DNA of 64,000 bases, from the NCBI RefSeq assembly GCF_036669915.1, contig NC_089321.1, positions 17,503,598-17,567,597 of the forward strand, given 5' to 3'. Under the pieces are notes generated by a model. It did no database searches and was not told where the DNA came from. It saw nothing but the letters and a program-made list of their open reading frames with translations. Each line of letters begins with the position of its first letter. The first letter of the stretch is position 1. Positions 11,931-24,881 of the stretch are shown here, in pieces. This DNA comes from Pocillopora verrucosa (Eukaryota > Cnidaria > Anthozoa > Scleractinia > Pocilloporidae). The translations under genes and the position numbers were made by a program.

Positions 11931-12118
11931 TGCAATTACAATTACAGAAGATGTTAGCTTTTCAGTCTTGAAACTAAAGAAATACCCTACTGTTTTATTT
12001 TAAAAGTAGAACGCTGCGCGTGCAATATAAAGTTACTCTCTAAAACTTACGCGGAGCAAGAGTTCTCGCTCAGTTCTTTAGAGTAATGTTACTTCCATAA
12101 AGAAGAACTTTTGTCGGG

Positions 12119-12131
12119 TTATAAAAGGGGT
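12119..12131 (+). promoter_or_regulatory. TATA box (TATAAAAGGGG) upstream of ATP6V1F
   Basis: A strong TATA element stands alone about 410 bp before the ATP6V1F start codon, in a stretch (11931-12533) with no other gene. It could drive ATP6V1F with a long 5' UTR or a small RNA in 12150-12300. That stretch has a GATGATC and a later CTGA that loosely resemble C/D boxes, but I could not match a known snoRNA. Confidence 0.3.
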
Positions 12132-12533
12132 ATGGATCTTTTCGCTATTCATTCATTCCCATAATTAATGGATGTGATCCTTTATCGATAAGTCTGCCGA
12201 TGATCTTGTTCGATTCACTGCAGGTGAAGATGAAATAGTCTGGAAATGAGTAGTGCAGCCGTTCAGCCGGTTTGCCCCAAACTCTGAGCGGTATTCATAC
12301 AAACAAATAATTTTTACACCAAGAATATAAATTCAGTGTTATTGCCTCGATGCTGATCATTTAGTGGCTCTCCTCCTTTACTACGATTACTCGAGGCATC
12401 GTTGTAGTTGTTGAAATATCCTATATAAAGTCTCACACACCTCAGGATTACGACAAAGGTTGTCGGCGATGAGGAAATCATGTGTACACTACAATTCTCC
12501 ATACACGACGTTCGACTCAAACGAGAATCCAAG

Positions 12534-15500
12534 ATGGCGCACTCAGGTATTTCTGCTGGTGCGAAGGGAAGACTTGTTGCTGTGATAGGAGACGAGGTAA
12601 GGACCAATTCTCTTCATAATCTTGTCTAGTTATCGTCAGAATGACTTAGGTTCACTTTTCTTGGTTAAGGACACTTGCACTGGTTTTCTATTGGGAGGAA
12701 TAGGAGAAATTAACGCCAAGAGACAGAAAAATTTCCTGGTTGTGACTAAAGGTAAGAAATTTCTCTTTGATTGCTGGGAATTGTGTTTATTAACTCGATT
12801 AAAAAAAAGAGTAAGCTTAAGACATAAATCAGACTTAGTAGGAGGAGCAAATTGCATTCTTTTGCAGTCTCAGGAACTTGCAACCAGGAAGCGGCAATCA
12901 TACAACTGATATGGGGGAGTGTGAAATAATTCCCTCCATTCTACAAAAATCCTTAAAGAGGCGGTTTTTTTTAAAAATAATGAAGTGCTAAGAATGTATC
13001 CCAAGTGCTTTTGTTTTGCTCAGTATCGATAGGGTGGCAACCCCAATTGACTCGTAGCAGAAATTTACAAATTAATATGCAACTTTTGCTTCTGACTATG
13101 TACCGGTAAATATTTTTTTTTCGTTTAGTTTGGATCCAGTTTCGCAACCGAAAAAGAGGGGTTATTGCTAGTTTTTTAGCGTCGTGGTCGTGATCAACCC
13201 TTACACTCACAAGAGCGATCAGGAAATAATTCCTCGTTTTAATATTATACACTTTTACGGATATAAGTGAAGAGAGTTGAGGAAATTATCACATAAAAAG
13301 CATCATCTTGCAATAGCAGCAACTTCTTGCATAAGAGATAAACAACCCATGTCAGTTCTTTCAATAACACCCGGCACCCGCTGGAGCTCTGGCAGGTATT
13401 CTGTTGTGAATCGCCGCGTATACTTTGCCATGTCCAAGTCAAATTTACAGAACAAAAAGGTTAATAAATAATATAGAAAATAACAGTCAAGTTAGTACTG
13501 GAGTATTCACCCCAGTTATTCTTTTAATTCTATAGCCTTTGTTAGATTCATTCTTTCACTGGCAGTTTTCTTTCTCTGCTTGTTTTACTTGTTCTATAAA
13601 AGTTAATCGTGCTCAAAGTAGAAGTGTACATTGTCAGTTACCTAAATAATTTTCAAACAAATTTGTGCTGAACTAAAATCATTAAATACTTTTAGATAAA
13701 TAAAACAAAAGCAGTTCTTCTCAACTGCTGGTTAGAAAACAAACTTGAAAATCAAAGTTAGTTAAAACAGCTTGCTTGTTAATAGCACATGTAAATCAAA
13801 TTTGAAATTTTTTTGGAAAGATGTTGACCTTGCCAATAGACACTTAACCTAGGCTTGGCTGTGAAGAGAACTACAAAAAGGCTATTAAACAATTAGTGTC
13901 TAAACTTTAATGTATAAAAAAAAAAACTGTAATTGCTGAAAAATCGAAGAAGACCTTGTTCTACGTTAACACGAAGATTGTTTATGATCCGATATGAAAC
14001 ATGAGTTGTAGGAACAACTAAAATTCATTGGCTGATTGATTTAATTCAATTATCCTATGTAAATATTAAATGAACAATTCTGCAGAAAAGAATAATTCTG
14101 AGGTTTTCCCAGGAAATAAAACTGGTGAAATTCACTGCCGCAAATCTTTAATTTCACCCAGTAACAAAAAAAAAAAAAGGAAAAAAACACAACACATTAA
14201 AAAACAAAACAAAAACTAAACAAAAACCTGCAATCAAAAAAAAATTTGTTCAGTGTTTGAAGCAGGAGACTGAGAGGTTTGTTTCCAATTGCAAGCAGAA
14301 GAAACCTCTGTAAACAAAGATCAGGTGAAGAAAGGTTTGGATCGTAGCCTCAAAATTTGAGAACATATGCAGACGGAAATTTGATTCACACTGGATATTA
14401 TCTAGTTTTGATTTTTGTTGACTGCTTGTTAGAAGTGTTTAGTTTTATGCGATTTTGGATCGTTAACACCATTCTGGATCTTTCTGTGCATTTTTGGAAG
14501 CTGAAGTGAGACCTCAAACACCTGGAGGTCTTTTAGATTTCTTTCAGGTGACTTGTATCTTTATAAACGAGTTTTGAGTAAAAAACTATTGGTATTGTCT
14601 TATCATACCATAAACCAAATTTCCTGGAAAATAAGATTTTGATTTTACAACATAGTGACTAAAATTTCAGTAACCAGTTACTACATGTCCTTTCAGAGGA
14701 CTTCTTGTGTGAAACTCAGGCAGCAGGTTTGCAACTCAGCAAATTGAAGATTTTTAATAGAAATAAACAATCAGTTAGACAAATGTTACAAAGGAAGAGA
14801 GTAATATTAAATGATCATTTACCAAAGTTCACCACAGAAAATTCTGTTTGAGGCAATTTTACTCTAGTGGAACCAATGGGCTAACAAGATCGAAATTGTT
14901 TTTCACATTATCCTCTGGCAGATGCTTTACGGAGGTCTTGAAAGCACTGCATTTATGTATGTTATTTGCCAGCTGAGAGGTTCATGTTGGACCTTGAGAC
15001 AGAGGGCTCAGTTTTTCCCAATTTGGACCTCCATGCTGGTGATTAACATTTTTATTTTGTTCTAAATCTTCATGAAATTACTGCTAAAATGACTGGAATG
15101 CTTTAGGGCTGTAATTATGGCAAGATCCTCCTGAAACTGAACAATTTTTGAGTGAGAAAATGTTAGTTAAAACAGAGATAACACAAATTAAAGAGAGAGA
15201 CTTCACCAAGATAAGTTTATTTGTGTAGTGCCGCTAAAAGTTGTTTAAAAGGCTTCCAAACAAACTTTGAAACATTATTTATACAAGTATCTGTCACAAT
15301 CTGACACCTGACAATTAGAAAGTGTGTTAGAAAAAACAGCATGTACACTTTCGAAAACAAAACAAAAAACAAACAGTACTGATTTGGCAAACAAACTCAA
15401 GTTCAATGACTATCAAGACAATGTTTTCTTCAAAACCATTAATTATCTTACAGAAAGTATTATTATTTACTTCCATTGATGATTATTGTACAAAGAATAG

Positions 15501-18250
15501 CTCTGTAAATTCTGTATTTGTAAGTAAATTCAAATGTATTTTTTGAAGTTGTGGGGGTTTGCTTATGTGTTTGCTGCAATGGCGCAAATCTGGCCTGTTT
15601 CCACCAAATAACTGAAGTCAAATGAGACACTTTAACTAGACCCAGGGGGAACTTAATTTAGCTTTTTCTTGTGGAATTCATTTGTCTTTTTTTGTGCAAT
15701 TCATGGTTTAACTGCACAAGTTGACTTGCAAAGACTTACCGAAAGTGTATTTAAAGTAGGACTAAAAACTTTGCTATAAGGAAAAAAATTGATTGAGAGA
15801 ATTCAGATGTTAAATGGATGAAAGTTCCATTGACTGATTCGATTGTAAACAAATATCTCATAGGTTTAACTTTCTGAGTTAGTGTTTATGAAAGACAAAA
15901 GTTAATTGAAAACTTTTTTTTAGGCTGTGTGTCAACCCATTTAATGACACATTTGCTGCAAATTCATTTTGAAAAGAATTTTCAGCTGGCAACCAAAATG
16001 ATTTGAGAGTGAGAGAAGAGACAACTAATAAGTTATTAATTGGCTTGATTTGCTTTGAAATACTTTGCTTGAAAATAATGCCCAGCTGGGAAAAAAAATT
16101 ATTTATGGAGAATGGCAACAAAGCAAGGGATGTTCTTGGTATGGACCATGCTAAGAACCAGTCAGATTGTAAGATTTGTTACCGTGCCCTCTGAGATAAA
16201 ACTAAATATATTTATGAGTCAAGATTTCTACTTTTCAGGTCTTCGCAGTGGAAGGATAAACTTTTTTATTATCTTGTATCTTTTTCTTGTTTGAATAACT
16301 TTTCATTTGTTCTCTACAGAAACTTCAGTTAGCGAACTTGAAGAAGCCTTTCAGCAGTTTACAAATAGAAGTGATATTGCCATTCTTTTGATCAATCAAA
16401 ATGTAAGAAGTTGATTTTTTTTCTTTAAGAGGTTAAATCAAGATAGTGACAAAGTTCTACTATTGACAATGCTTCTTATTTGGTCCTTAGAAAAAGTGGC
16501 ATGAAACTGCTATATTCCACAAACTAATTGGGCAACAGCACCACAACTTTTCTTACTTTCTGTGGCATAAAGCAACAAGAACTTTTGCCACTTTTCTAGG
16601 ATGGGATGCTACTTCACTGTAGACTACTCCATCAACAGCACTTAATTAGCTTATTAGTGTAGAAACCCTTTTAAAACTCAAACCTGGGTATTTCAATTCA
16701 GAGGCCATCCCTGCCAACAGGCTCCCTTAGCATCCCAGTCTTTTCTGGCATTAAATAGACAGTTTGATTTACACTTTATTTTTTTGTGACATGTTGTTTA
16801 GCTCAAGCTGTTCTGTTTGATTAAAAGGTGTGATAAAATGAAATAATGAATTTCAGCTGGTGGTTTTATAGGCAGGCAGCTCTGTTTCTTATTTTGTTAG
16901 TTCCACTGCCTTCATTTTGTTGATCAAACTTTTCCCAAAAAACCCATCAGCTTTTAAGGCTACTAATCATTAGGGTGAAGCACCTCCAAGTTAAAAGAGG
17001 ACATTGATTACCATTGTATCTATGTATTGTTTGTTCTCCTGATCATGTATTTTTTTTCATTGTTCATTTTGTTGTAAGATTGCTGAGGAGATCAGGCATA
17101 TTCTTGATAATTATGATAAAGCTATTCCAGCTATTCTTGAGATTCCATCCAAGGAGCATCCATACGACCCATCTAAGGACTCAATATTAAGAAGAGCAAA
17201 GGTATCTAGTTGACGCATTTTCTCCTCAATTTTGGAACGTATTTTTGTTAGTTATTATCTGCTTATGTGCATATTGTGCCAAAATTTATAATCACTCAAT
17301 GCTTTTTCATGCAAAATGTCCTCCCCTTTCTCTTTTGTTAGAAAAATATCCTCATTAACTTTCATAAACACTGATTTATGTACTGTCAGAAACATGTTTA
17401 TGTATGATACTTAAAATGGTTCAAAGTAAACTTTGGAAATAAACCCATGAATAAGAATTTCATGGTTATTTCCTGTTAGCTGACAATATAGTAAAAAAAA
17501 AATGCATAGTTTGGGACTTTCCGCAATTCATTGTTGTTTGAGAAAGAAATAACAAGCTTGTTAAAAACAACAACAAAAACTTCTAGATGACATATGTATG
17601 TATCAGGAAATCAACTCAGCTATAATCTCTTTGATGGCTAATGGGCAATTCTTAAAGGCATTTTAAAAGCAAGTCATGTAAGTAAACATCATTACTTTGA
17701 AAGGGAAGTCAGACTGAGAGAAAAATCTAAGTTTGCTCTGATTTAGTTGACACTGAGCACAGCTGTGTGCTGTATTTAGAATATAATAAATGATCCTTTG
17801 CCAATTTCAACATTTCATAATCCAATTTACTCTAACTGTCAAACTTTATCAACTTGTGGGTCTCCCAATTTCATTATTGAGCCTACTATAATACGCAGGG
17901 GCTATATGGACACATGAGCCAAACTGTAAACAAGCAATTTTTCCTTTTTGCTTTTCAAAAGTCTCAGTACCACCAAACTAGACGACTCAGATCAGTGTAT
18001 AAAAAATGCTTTGTTTATGACATTCTGTGCCTCATTCAATACTTACCTAAGAAAAGCAGCCCACTCACTGCATTTATTCATTCTACTTAATTTAAAAGTG
18101 AAAATTGTTTTTGTGCATTTCCCATGGTGTAATCTGTACATCTGAACAACAGTTTGTGTCAGATTGAAGCTGAAATCTCAGGTCATGTAGTAATCAAGTA
18201 CTTTCTCTCTTCACTGTTAGGGTTTATTCAGTGCAGAGGACTTCAAGTAG
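12534..18250 (+). CDS. ATP6V1F: V-type proton ATPase subunit F, five exons
   Basis: Encodes the small F subunit of the V1 sector, part of the central stalk that couples ATP hydrolysis to proton pumping in endomembranes. Exons: 12534-12596, 12670-12751, 16320-16402, 17079-17201 and 18221-18250, all with GT-AG borders, adding to 126 residues (human about 119). Recognisable blocks are VAVIGDE joined to [15 protein letters not shown] in exon 2, ILLINQN at the end of exon 3, [17 protein letters not shown] in exon 4 and a final exon encoding only GLFSAEDFK and the stop. The N-terminus is a few residues longer than in mammals. Intron 2 is 3.6 kb and has no other gene. The last exon and its flanks were copied to 24685-25120 with the histone duplication. 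Confidence 0.95.
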
Positions 18251-18649
18251 TTATCCTGAAATGCTGCTTACAAGAACCAGTTATGAAGAGAATGAATTAG
18301 GAAAATTTGTGGAAAACTTAATTGTTATTTAACTATCAATAATCTTATTATTTTGATGGGAAGCTTGGAATTTGTATCTCTAAAAAGGTACAGTTTCTGA
18401 ATGGTGTGAAAATATCAGTTAGATGGATCTCAGTCAAAGTATATTGCAATAACTCTAGGAATGGAATACTTACTGATGGACTAACACCTTTGGCTGAAAA
18501 TGCAAGACCTAAATAGGAAATGGGAAAGAAAATCTGAGAGTAAAACAATCAGAAACAGCAGAAAACAGATGAAAATGAGAGATCATGAACAGACTGTCAA
18601 AGATATGCTGTGTTTCTTATACCAGTCCCAATAAGTGTTCAGTGAAAAC

Positions 18650-19085
18650 TTAACGGTTTAACTCCCTTGAGTTGCTGAGACAAAAATTGCGCTTAGAATA
18701 CCAATACACTGTCAAGTACACAATTGATGAGAATAAAGAAATTTATCAATATGGGGAATTTATATTTATTTCCACCTGTGTTTCCTACTCCATCAATGTT
18801 TTCCACTAGATCATAAACGTGCGAGGAAAACCACAATGCTTCTTAGACAATTTCGTTCGAAGGTCCCAAGAAAATTAACTTCACGAACCACTGAATAGCA
18901 TCTTATTTTAAAGCTCTTCCAACTGTAATTAGTCTTAACCCTTTAACTTCCATGAGTGACCAAAAGAGAATTTCTCCGTACAATATCAGTACAATATCAA
19001 GCAGACAAGTGATAAGAGTAAAGAGAAATATCAATTTGGGGATCAATTTGGGGATAATTAGTTGATCCAATACTAAATTCTCAAA
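18650..19085. repeat. Partial copies of a short TTAACTCCC-type dispersed repeat
   Basis: Stretches at about 18655-18770 and 18930-19080 share phrases with 25145-25352, 33935-34142 and 36048-36250 (ttaactcycatgag, aatatcaat-tgggg, agttgatcyagtacyaaattct). They look like decayed copies of one small inverted-repeat element. Confidence 0.45.
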
Positions 19086-19177
19086 ACCTTTTTTTTCAAA
19101 GCTTTTCTTTTTTTTTTTTTTACCCAAAATAAGGGGGGACCCGGGCCCTTCCAGCCCCTCCCCTAGATCCGCCACTG
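19085..19177 (-). mobile_element. Terminus of a cut-and-paste or MITE-like element
   Basis: On the minus strand the end reads CAGTGGCGGATCTAGGGG, followed by a G/C-rich block and a poly-A run. A CAGTGGCGGATC start is common at ends of hAT-like and related non-autonomous elements. Only one end is visible. Confidence 0.35.
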
Positions 19178-19630
19178 ATAACAAATATACGTTGCTCGTC
19201 GAACTTCATGTGGTTTTAGGTCAGTTGTCGGGTGTTTATGTGCGACAGTTGGCGTACATTTAATGGCTCACCGCTCGGAAGTGTTTGTGCAAAGAATTCT
19301 GCAAACTTCGGAGATCTACCGCAGACGTTTCAGGAATATTAACCCGCGGTTGGCCAGAGAATTGAGATTAGGAAGAGGGTATCGTTTACATTAAAAAAAA
19401 AAGGAAGTTAATGATACGAATTATAGTCTTCGTGGCTTATACATGACTCATTGTTGTATGTGCATCATTCATCACATTCTCCTTCGTCTCAATAAGACGG
19501 TCAGTTTTAAACAGAACATACATAAAACTCTTTTTTCTAGGTTACGGGAACATCGCAATCGACAGAAATGAAATTTAAGGGAAAAATTTTCATTTAGGCT
19601 CATATTGCATCGACTTTCATGACATTTGGT

Positions 19631-19646
19631 GGCTCCTAAAGGAGCC
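19631..19646 (-). terminator. Histone 3' stem-loop of H2B copy A
   Basis: Minus strand GGCTCCTTTAGGAGCC, 33 nt past the stop: six-base stem and TTTA loop, the site bound by SLBP for replication-dependent histone mRNA 3' processing. Confidence 0.95.
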
Positions 19647-19679
19647 GTTTGTTTTAGGCGGGAAACCCACAGAGTGAGT

Positions 19680-20051
19680 TTACTTGCTGCTGGTGTACTT
19701 GGTCACAGCCTTGGTTCCTTCACTAACGGCGTGTTTAGCCAGTTCGCCGGGCAGAAGCAGCCTAATGGCGGTCTGGATCTCGCGAGAGCTGATGGTTGAT
19801 TTCTTGTTGTAGTGAGCGAGACGGGATGCTTCGGTGGCGATGCGCTCGAAGATGTCGTTAACGAACGAGTTCATGATGCCCATGGCTTTGCTGGAGATAC
19901 CAGTGTCAGGGTGAACTTGCTTCAACACTTTGTAGATGTAGATGGCATAGCTTTCTCTTCTCTTTCCTCTCCTCTTTTTCTTTCCATCAACAATAGCCTT
20001 CGCCTTTCCGGCTTTCTTCTCGCCCTTCTTTCCTGCAACTTTAGCTGGCAT
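19680..20051 (-). CDS. H2B: Histone H2B, copy A
   Basis: Core histone that dimerises with H2A in the nucleosome. 123 residues, intronless: a Lys-rich tail ([19 protein letters not shown]), then the histone fold with [19 protein letters not shown] and the conserved C-terminal helix ending [10 protein letters not shown] start at the Met of MPAKV. The frame is open a further 57 codons upstream, but a TATA box (20099-20106) lies inside that stretch, so it is 5' flank. It is divergent from H2A, with 318 bp between start codons. Copy B differs at one residue that I see (Val or Ala in the tail). The stem-loop downstream marks it as replication-dependent. Confidence 0.97.
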   Translation of the reverse strand: MPAKVAGKKGEKKAGKAKAIVDGKKKRRGKRRESYAIYIYKVLKQVHPDTGISSKAMGIMNSFVNDIFERIATEASRLAHYNKKSTISSREIQTAIRLLLPGELAKHAVSEGTKAVTKYTSSK

Positions 20052-20369
20052 ATTGTTAAATAACGAAGATTGATGGTTGTGAAGCGTTGTTCGGTTTGTA
20101 TTTATATCGGAATTGTGAAAGGATCTATTACCATACGGATCGAAATTCTCGATCGATGATTGGCTTATTCTTATACTGACCCCGGGGGTTAATTTCCATG
20201 TCATTCTCTCTTTGTTCAACAATATTGCGATGACATTTAATTATACGAAACTTGCTACTGATTGGTGCTTTTCGATCCTTCCAGCATAATAAACCAACTA
20301 TAAATATCAGAACTAGTAAAAAGTTCACTATTCACTCTTGTTGAAAGCAATTAAACAAGTCGTATCGAC
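20052..20369. promoter_or_regulatory. Shared H2B/H2A divergent promoter, copy A
   Basis: Two TATA boxes face outward: TATAAATA on the minus strand at 20099-20106 for H2B and on the plus strand at 20299-20306 for H2A. Inverted CCAAT motifs (attgg) lie at about 20159 and 20261. This is the usual arrangement for a replication-dependent H2A/H2B pair. Confidence 0.8.
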
Positions 20370-20750
20370 ATGTCAGGTCGCGGTAAAGGTAAAGCTAAGG
20401 GTACCAAGTCCAAGAGCCGCTCATCCCGAGCAGGGCTTCAATTCCCAGTTGGTCGTATCCATCGTCTTCTCCGCAAAGGCAATTACGCGGAGCGTGTTGG
20501 CGCTGGTGCTCCTGTGTATTTGGCTGCTGTGCTCGAATATCTGAGCGCTGAAATCCTCGAGTTGGCAGGTAACGCTGCGCGTGACAACAAAAAGACAAGA
20601 ATCATTCCCCGTCACCTTCAGCTGGCTGTCCGTAATGACGAGGAGTTGAACAAACTGCTCGCCGGGGTCACCATCGCACAGGGAGGTGTTCTTCCCAACA
20701 TCCAGGCCGTACTTCTGCCTAAGAAGACTGAGAAGAAACCCAAGGCCTAA
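20370..20750 (+). CDS. H2A: Histone H2A
   Basis: Canonical H2A of 126 residues, intronless: [20 protein letters not shown] tail, [20 protein letters not shown], the acidic-patch segment [18 protein letters not shown] and a C-terminus ending [12 protein letters not shown]. The end lacks the SQ[E/D] motif of H2A.X and the features of H2A.Z. It shares a divergent promoter with H2B, and a stem-loop follows at 20775. It is the only H2A in the window, because the copy B equivalent has been deleted. Confidence 0.97.
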   Translation: MSGRGKGKAKGTKSKSRSSRAGLQFPVGRIHRLLRKGNYAERVGAGAPVYLAAVLEYLSAEILELAGNAARDNKKTRIIPRHLQLAVRNDEELNKLLAGVTIAQGGVLPNIQAVLLPKKTEKKPKA

Positions 20751-20774
20751 ATCAGCTTTAACACGTTTAAAAAC

Positions 20775-20790
20775 GGCTCCTTTAGGAGCC
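20775..20790 (+). terminator. Histone 3' stem-loop of H2A
   Basis: GGCTCCTTTAGGAGCC, 25 nt after the H2A stop; standard SLBP site. Confidence 0.95.
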
Positions 20791-20974
20791 ACCAAATATT
20801 ACAAAAGTCTTAACCAACTAGATACGATAGAGTGAACATGAATAAGGAGAACTATCAAGTAATGATTAACCAGTATATCACTTAAAAACCCTTCCTCTCT
20901 AGTTTCTAGTTTATAAAATCTGCAGTATCTCGGAAAATGAATGTTGTTAAAAGACCAAATGCATTTTATAAAGC

Positions 20975-21047
20975 TTTCGCGCGCCAAAATCTAGCCCCAT
21001 CGAAAATTTACCCGACCCAAATGCGTGTGAGAACTTTCGCGCCTAAA
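20975..21047 (+). promoter_or_regulatory. Pair of E2F-like sites, copy A
   Basis: TTTCGCGCGCCAAAA at 20975-20989 and TTTCGCGCCTAAA at 21035-21047 resemble the E2F consensus TTTSGCGCSAAA. Both have counterparts in copy B (27029-27043, 27089-27101). They lie between H2A and H4, more than 800 bp from the H4 start, so their target is unclear. Confidence 0.5.
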
Positions 21048-21530
21048 TCGTTAGTCGTTACACTTCTGTTATGTCGACGTCACAGGCGATTATAAGAAAC
21101 TACGCCTGAATATGATGATTGGGATTTACACATGTATTGCTCAGTATCTATTCATGAGAGAAACAAAAAGAAACTCGGAATGGAAAAAAAGCTAACAGTG
21201 ATCTTAAGCACGTTCCTAACAAGCGGGCTCAGTGGTTGCAACTGAGAAAAATTGGTACAAATAATTCACATGTAAAGCACAAGGTTAGAGAACGAATAGA
21301 GAAGGCGAAGCCAGGCTTCAAACCTTGCACGCTAGGGAGATTTCATTTATCACTCCTATGTGGGCAAACTCCTTTTATTTTTCCTGCGCCACTTAAACCT
21401 TTCCGTGACGCGCGCAGATTATGCGATCATTTCTTTTTGTAAGTAAGAAGTAGGAGCGAAGTATATAGAATCTAAATGGACTGCAAAAAAGCAAACTTAT
21501 TTATTGGTCAGGACTTCCCTTAGATTTGGT
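21048..21530. other. H2A-H4 spacer, copy A
   Basis: No gene. A stretch near 21228-21335 has weak tRNA-like A- and B-box words (gggctcagtggttg and ggcttcaaacc), but copy B does not preserve them and there is no clover-leaf. I do not call an RNA gene. Confidence 0.4.
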
Positions 21531-21546
21531 GGCTCCTAAAAGAGCC
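21531..21546 (-). terminator. Histone 3' stem-loop of H4 copy A
   Basis: Minus strand GGCTCTTTTAGGAGCC, 26 nt past the H4 stop. One G-U pair in the RNA stem, otherwise standard. Confidence 0.95.
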
Positions 21547-21572
21547 GTTTGTTTTTTGTCAGTGGTGCCTGT

Positions 21573-22787
<1,215 letters not shown>

Positions 22788-22812
22788 GCAGACTCCACTT
22801 CAAATCACAAAC

Positions 22813-22828
22813 GGCTCTTTTAGGAGCC
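22813..22828 (+). terminator. Histone 3' stem-loop of H3 copy A
   Basis: GGCTCTTTTAGGAGCC, 25 nt after the stop. Confidence 0.95.
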
Positions 22829-23698
22829 ACCACATAAATAAAAGCAATGACCAATTTACGAGCTCCTAACTAAAAGAAATTAGCCCAACCTTTCTTCATT
22901 TACACTATGTGCATGTTATTTTGTTGTTTTGTTGTTTTATTATGCAAATATGTCGTTCTTCCTGATACATTTTGACACCTTTCGGATGTTATAGTTTTGT
23001 TCTTCTTATTCGAGGCCACCCTTCCTTTGAATATGCGCCACTTTTTTCATACAAAAGTTACTCCCAAACATTTTGTAAGATTTTACGCCGTTAACTAACG
23101 AACGACTGCTTTAGTGTTAGCCCCATGACTTGTTAGCCCCATCTCCAAGTCATTTTCTTCGTTCGAGACATTAAGGATACCTTTTATCAAGGTCACGTAT
23201 TAAATAGTGGAGGCTATAGTTTTGTTCTTCCATTTCGAGTTTAGAGGCTGCTCTGCCTTTGAATATGCATCAAAAACTGATTTTTTTTCATATTAATGAA
23301 AATTTAGTTATTGATATTTCCTATAATATCTAAAATGTTCATAACAAGTGACTGAAACTGAACTTCTTTGCGCATTTTCCAAAGTTTTCTTCGTAATCTC
23401 ACTGCTCTAGAGAATTTTGAGACTAAAATGTCATTCATGATTTGAGTAATTCAAAGTAAATTTTACATACACATTTTGTGAGAGAACTTATCTAAGCTCT
23501 GTATAGTTAGGTAAGATCTGAAGTTATTGAATGGGCTCGTTATCGACCAAAATGTCAAACAAACTAACACAGTTCGGACGACGCCATTTTGATATAACCC
23601 TGTTTCCTCAGTGGTCCGTACACAATGGATAATTTCTTCCTTGCGCGCTCTAAGTAATCATTTCTTGTCTTTGTTCCGAAGGTTCTGTGGCACCCAAC
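22829..23698. other. H3-H1 spacer, copy A, with a repeated ~95-bp element
   Basis: A motif containing ttatagttttgttcttctt, then a gaggc block and cctttgaatatgc, occurs at about 22985-23047 and 23186-23280. It recurs at 29307-29400 and 29930-30025 in copy B. The 150 bp before H1 hold an actaacacagtt word and a gacgacgcc block kept in both copies, plausible H1 promoter elements. Confidence 0.45.
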
Positions 23699-24241
23699 AT
23701 GTCCAAAGAAAAGACCTCAGCTAAAAAAAAGCCAGCCGAGCATCCACCTTATGCAGACATGATCAAAGCTGCTCTCTTAGCGTTGAAAGAGCGAAATGGT
23801 TCTTCCCGCCAAGCCATCGAGAAGTACATCAAAGCCAACTACAAGGTTGGTGAGGTCAGCTCGCACTTGAAGATGGCTTTGAAAAGGGGCGCCACTAGTG
23901 GAAAGTTTGTCCACACCAAGGGAGTCGGTGCTTCTGGTTCGTTTAAGTTAGCTAAGGAGGGAATGAAGGAGAAGAAGCCGATGAAAAAGCCAGCTGCAAA
24001 GAAGAAGCCTGCAGCCAAGCCAAAGAAACCCGCCGCCAAGAAGACAGCAAAGAAACCAGCGGCAAAGAAGGCTGCAAAGAAACCTGCCGTTAAAAAGACA
24101 GCAGCGAATAAACCTGTGGCCGAAAAGCCAGCGGCAAAGAAACCCGTTGCCAAAAAGCCAGCTGCTGCAAAGAAGACCGCAGCTAAAAAGCCCGCTAAGA
24201 AAGCAGCGAAGAAATCGCCAAAGAAGACCGCCAAGAAATAA
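23699..24241 (+). CDS. H1: Linker histone H1, copy A
   Basis: Linker histone of 180 residues that binds nucleosome entry/exit DNA. A short Lys-rich N-tail ([16 protein letters not shown]) leads into the winged-helix globular domain (about residues 15-85: [55 protein letters not shown]). The long basic C-tail consists of [12 protein letters not shown] repeats. I start at the ATG at 23699; the GTG 12 nt upstream is in frame but is not the start seen in copy B. Copy B is 185 residues, differing mainly by tail repeat number and in the N-tail. Confidence 0.96.
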   Translation: MSKEKTSAKKKPAEHPPYADMIKAALLALKERNGSSRQAIEKYIKANYKVGEVSSHLKMALKRGATSGKFVHTKGVGASGSFKLAKEGMKEKKPMKKPAAKKKPAAKPKKPAAKKTAKKPAAKKAAKKPAVKKTAANKPVAEKPAAKKPVAKKPAAAKKTAAKKPAKKAAKKSPKKTAKK

Positions 24242-24279
24242 AACCCCAAGGAGGGAAACAACTTTTCATTTCACCAAAC

Positions 24280-24295
24280 GGCTCCTATAGGAGCC
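24280..24295 (+). terminator. Histone 3' stem-loop of H1 copy A, loop variant
   Basis: GGCTCCTATAGGAGCC: the stem is perfect but the loop is TATA instead of TTTA. All other eight stem-loops here keep TTTA. The SLBP loop consensus is UYUN, so the second loop base is off consensus. Confidence 0.9.
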
Positions 24296-24684
24296 ACCAC
24301 ATTTGAGAAAAAGTTATGACCAACTGAGTATTGATATCGTCTTCGGTAATTCAGTTTAACTTATTATATTTTCAAATGTAGCTCATGATAACTATAAGCA
24401 GTACAGAGCGGGTTCGCACTAAGCCCGCTGAAAAGTCTAAGCCCTGATAGTGACCAAAATCTCAGTTCTTTCTGCACTGAAATCTTGAACCGTTTATTAA
24501 GCTCACGAGAAGAGAGTAAATTATTTCCAATCTTAGACGCTTTGATAATTAAACAAATTATCCTTGTCAGTACTTCCCAAGGAAAATGATCGAGAAGTGT
24601 AAGGAGAATATGGATGCTTTAACCCTTTAACTCCCAGTTCAAATTTTTAATTCTCCTTACTGTCAGCCATACATTTCTTATGAT
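24296..24684. other. Post-H1 tail and duplication junction
   Basis: The tail after H1 matches 31051-31375 after copy B's H1. From about 24618 a TTAACCCTTTAACTCCCA inverted-repeat end begins, so a small dispersed repeat sits at or near the junction with copy B (24685). Confidence 0.5.
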
Positions 24685-24854
24685 GAAAAGCAGCCCACTC
24701 ACTGCATCTGTTCATTCTACTTAATTCATAACTGAAAATTGTTTGTGCGCATTTTCCATGGCGTAATCTGTACGTCTGAACAGCAGTTTATGTCAGATTG
24801 AAGCTTGAATCTTAGGCTATGTAGTAATTAAGTACTTTCTATCTTCACTGTTAG

Positions 24855-24881
24855 GGTTTATTCAGTGCTGAGGACTTCAAG
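24855..24881 (+). pseudogene. Duplicated last exon of ATP6V1F, stop lost
   Basis: After a kept acceptor (ttcactgttag) the block encodes GLFSAEDFK exactly as the true last exon (18221-18250), with one synonymous change (GCA to GCT). The stop codon is missing because about 40 bp downstream were deleted, so the frame runs into former 3' flank (AAG then AAT GAA). Flanking similarity spans about 24685-25120 versus 18050-18635. It lies 6.6 kb past the real gene on the same strand and has no other ATP6V1F exons. Confidence 0.85.

Noticed and set aside
20052..20222. 57-residue N-terminal extension of H2B
   Set aside because: The open frame upstream of MPAKV contains the H2B TATA box in both copies, so it lies upstream of the transcript.
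21228..21335. tRNA or 5S rRNA gene in the H2A-H4 spacer
   Set aside because: Only weak A/B-box words, no clover-leaf, no 5S match, and the words are not conserved in copy B.
23687..23698. Alternative GTG start of H1 copy A adding four residues
   Set aside because: Copy B starts at the equivalent ATG; GTG is not a normal start in animal genes.
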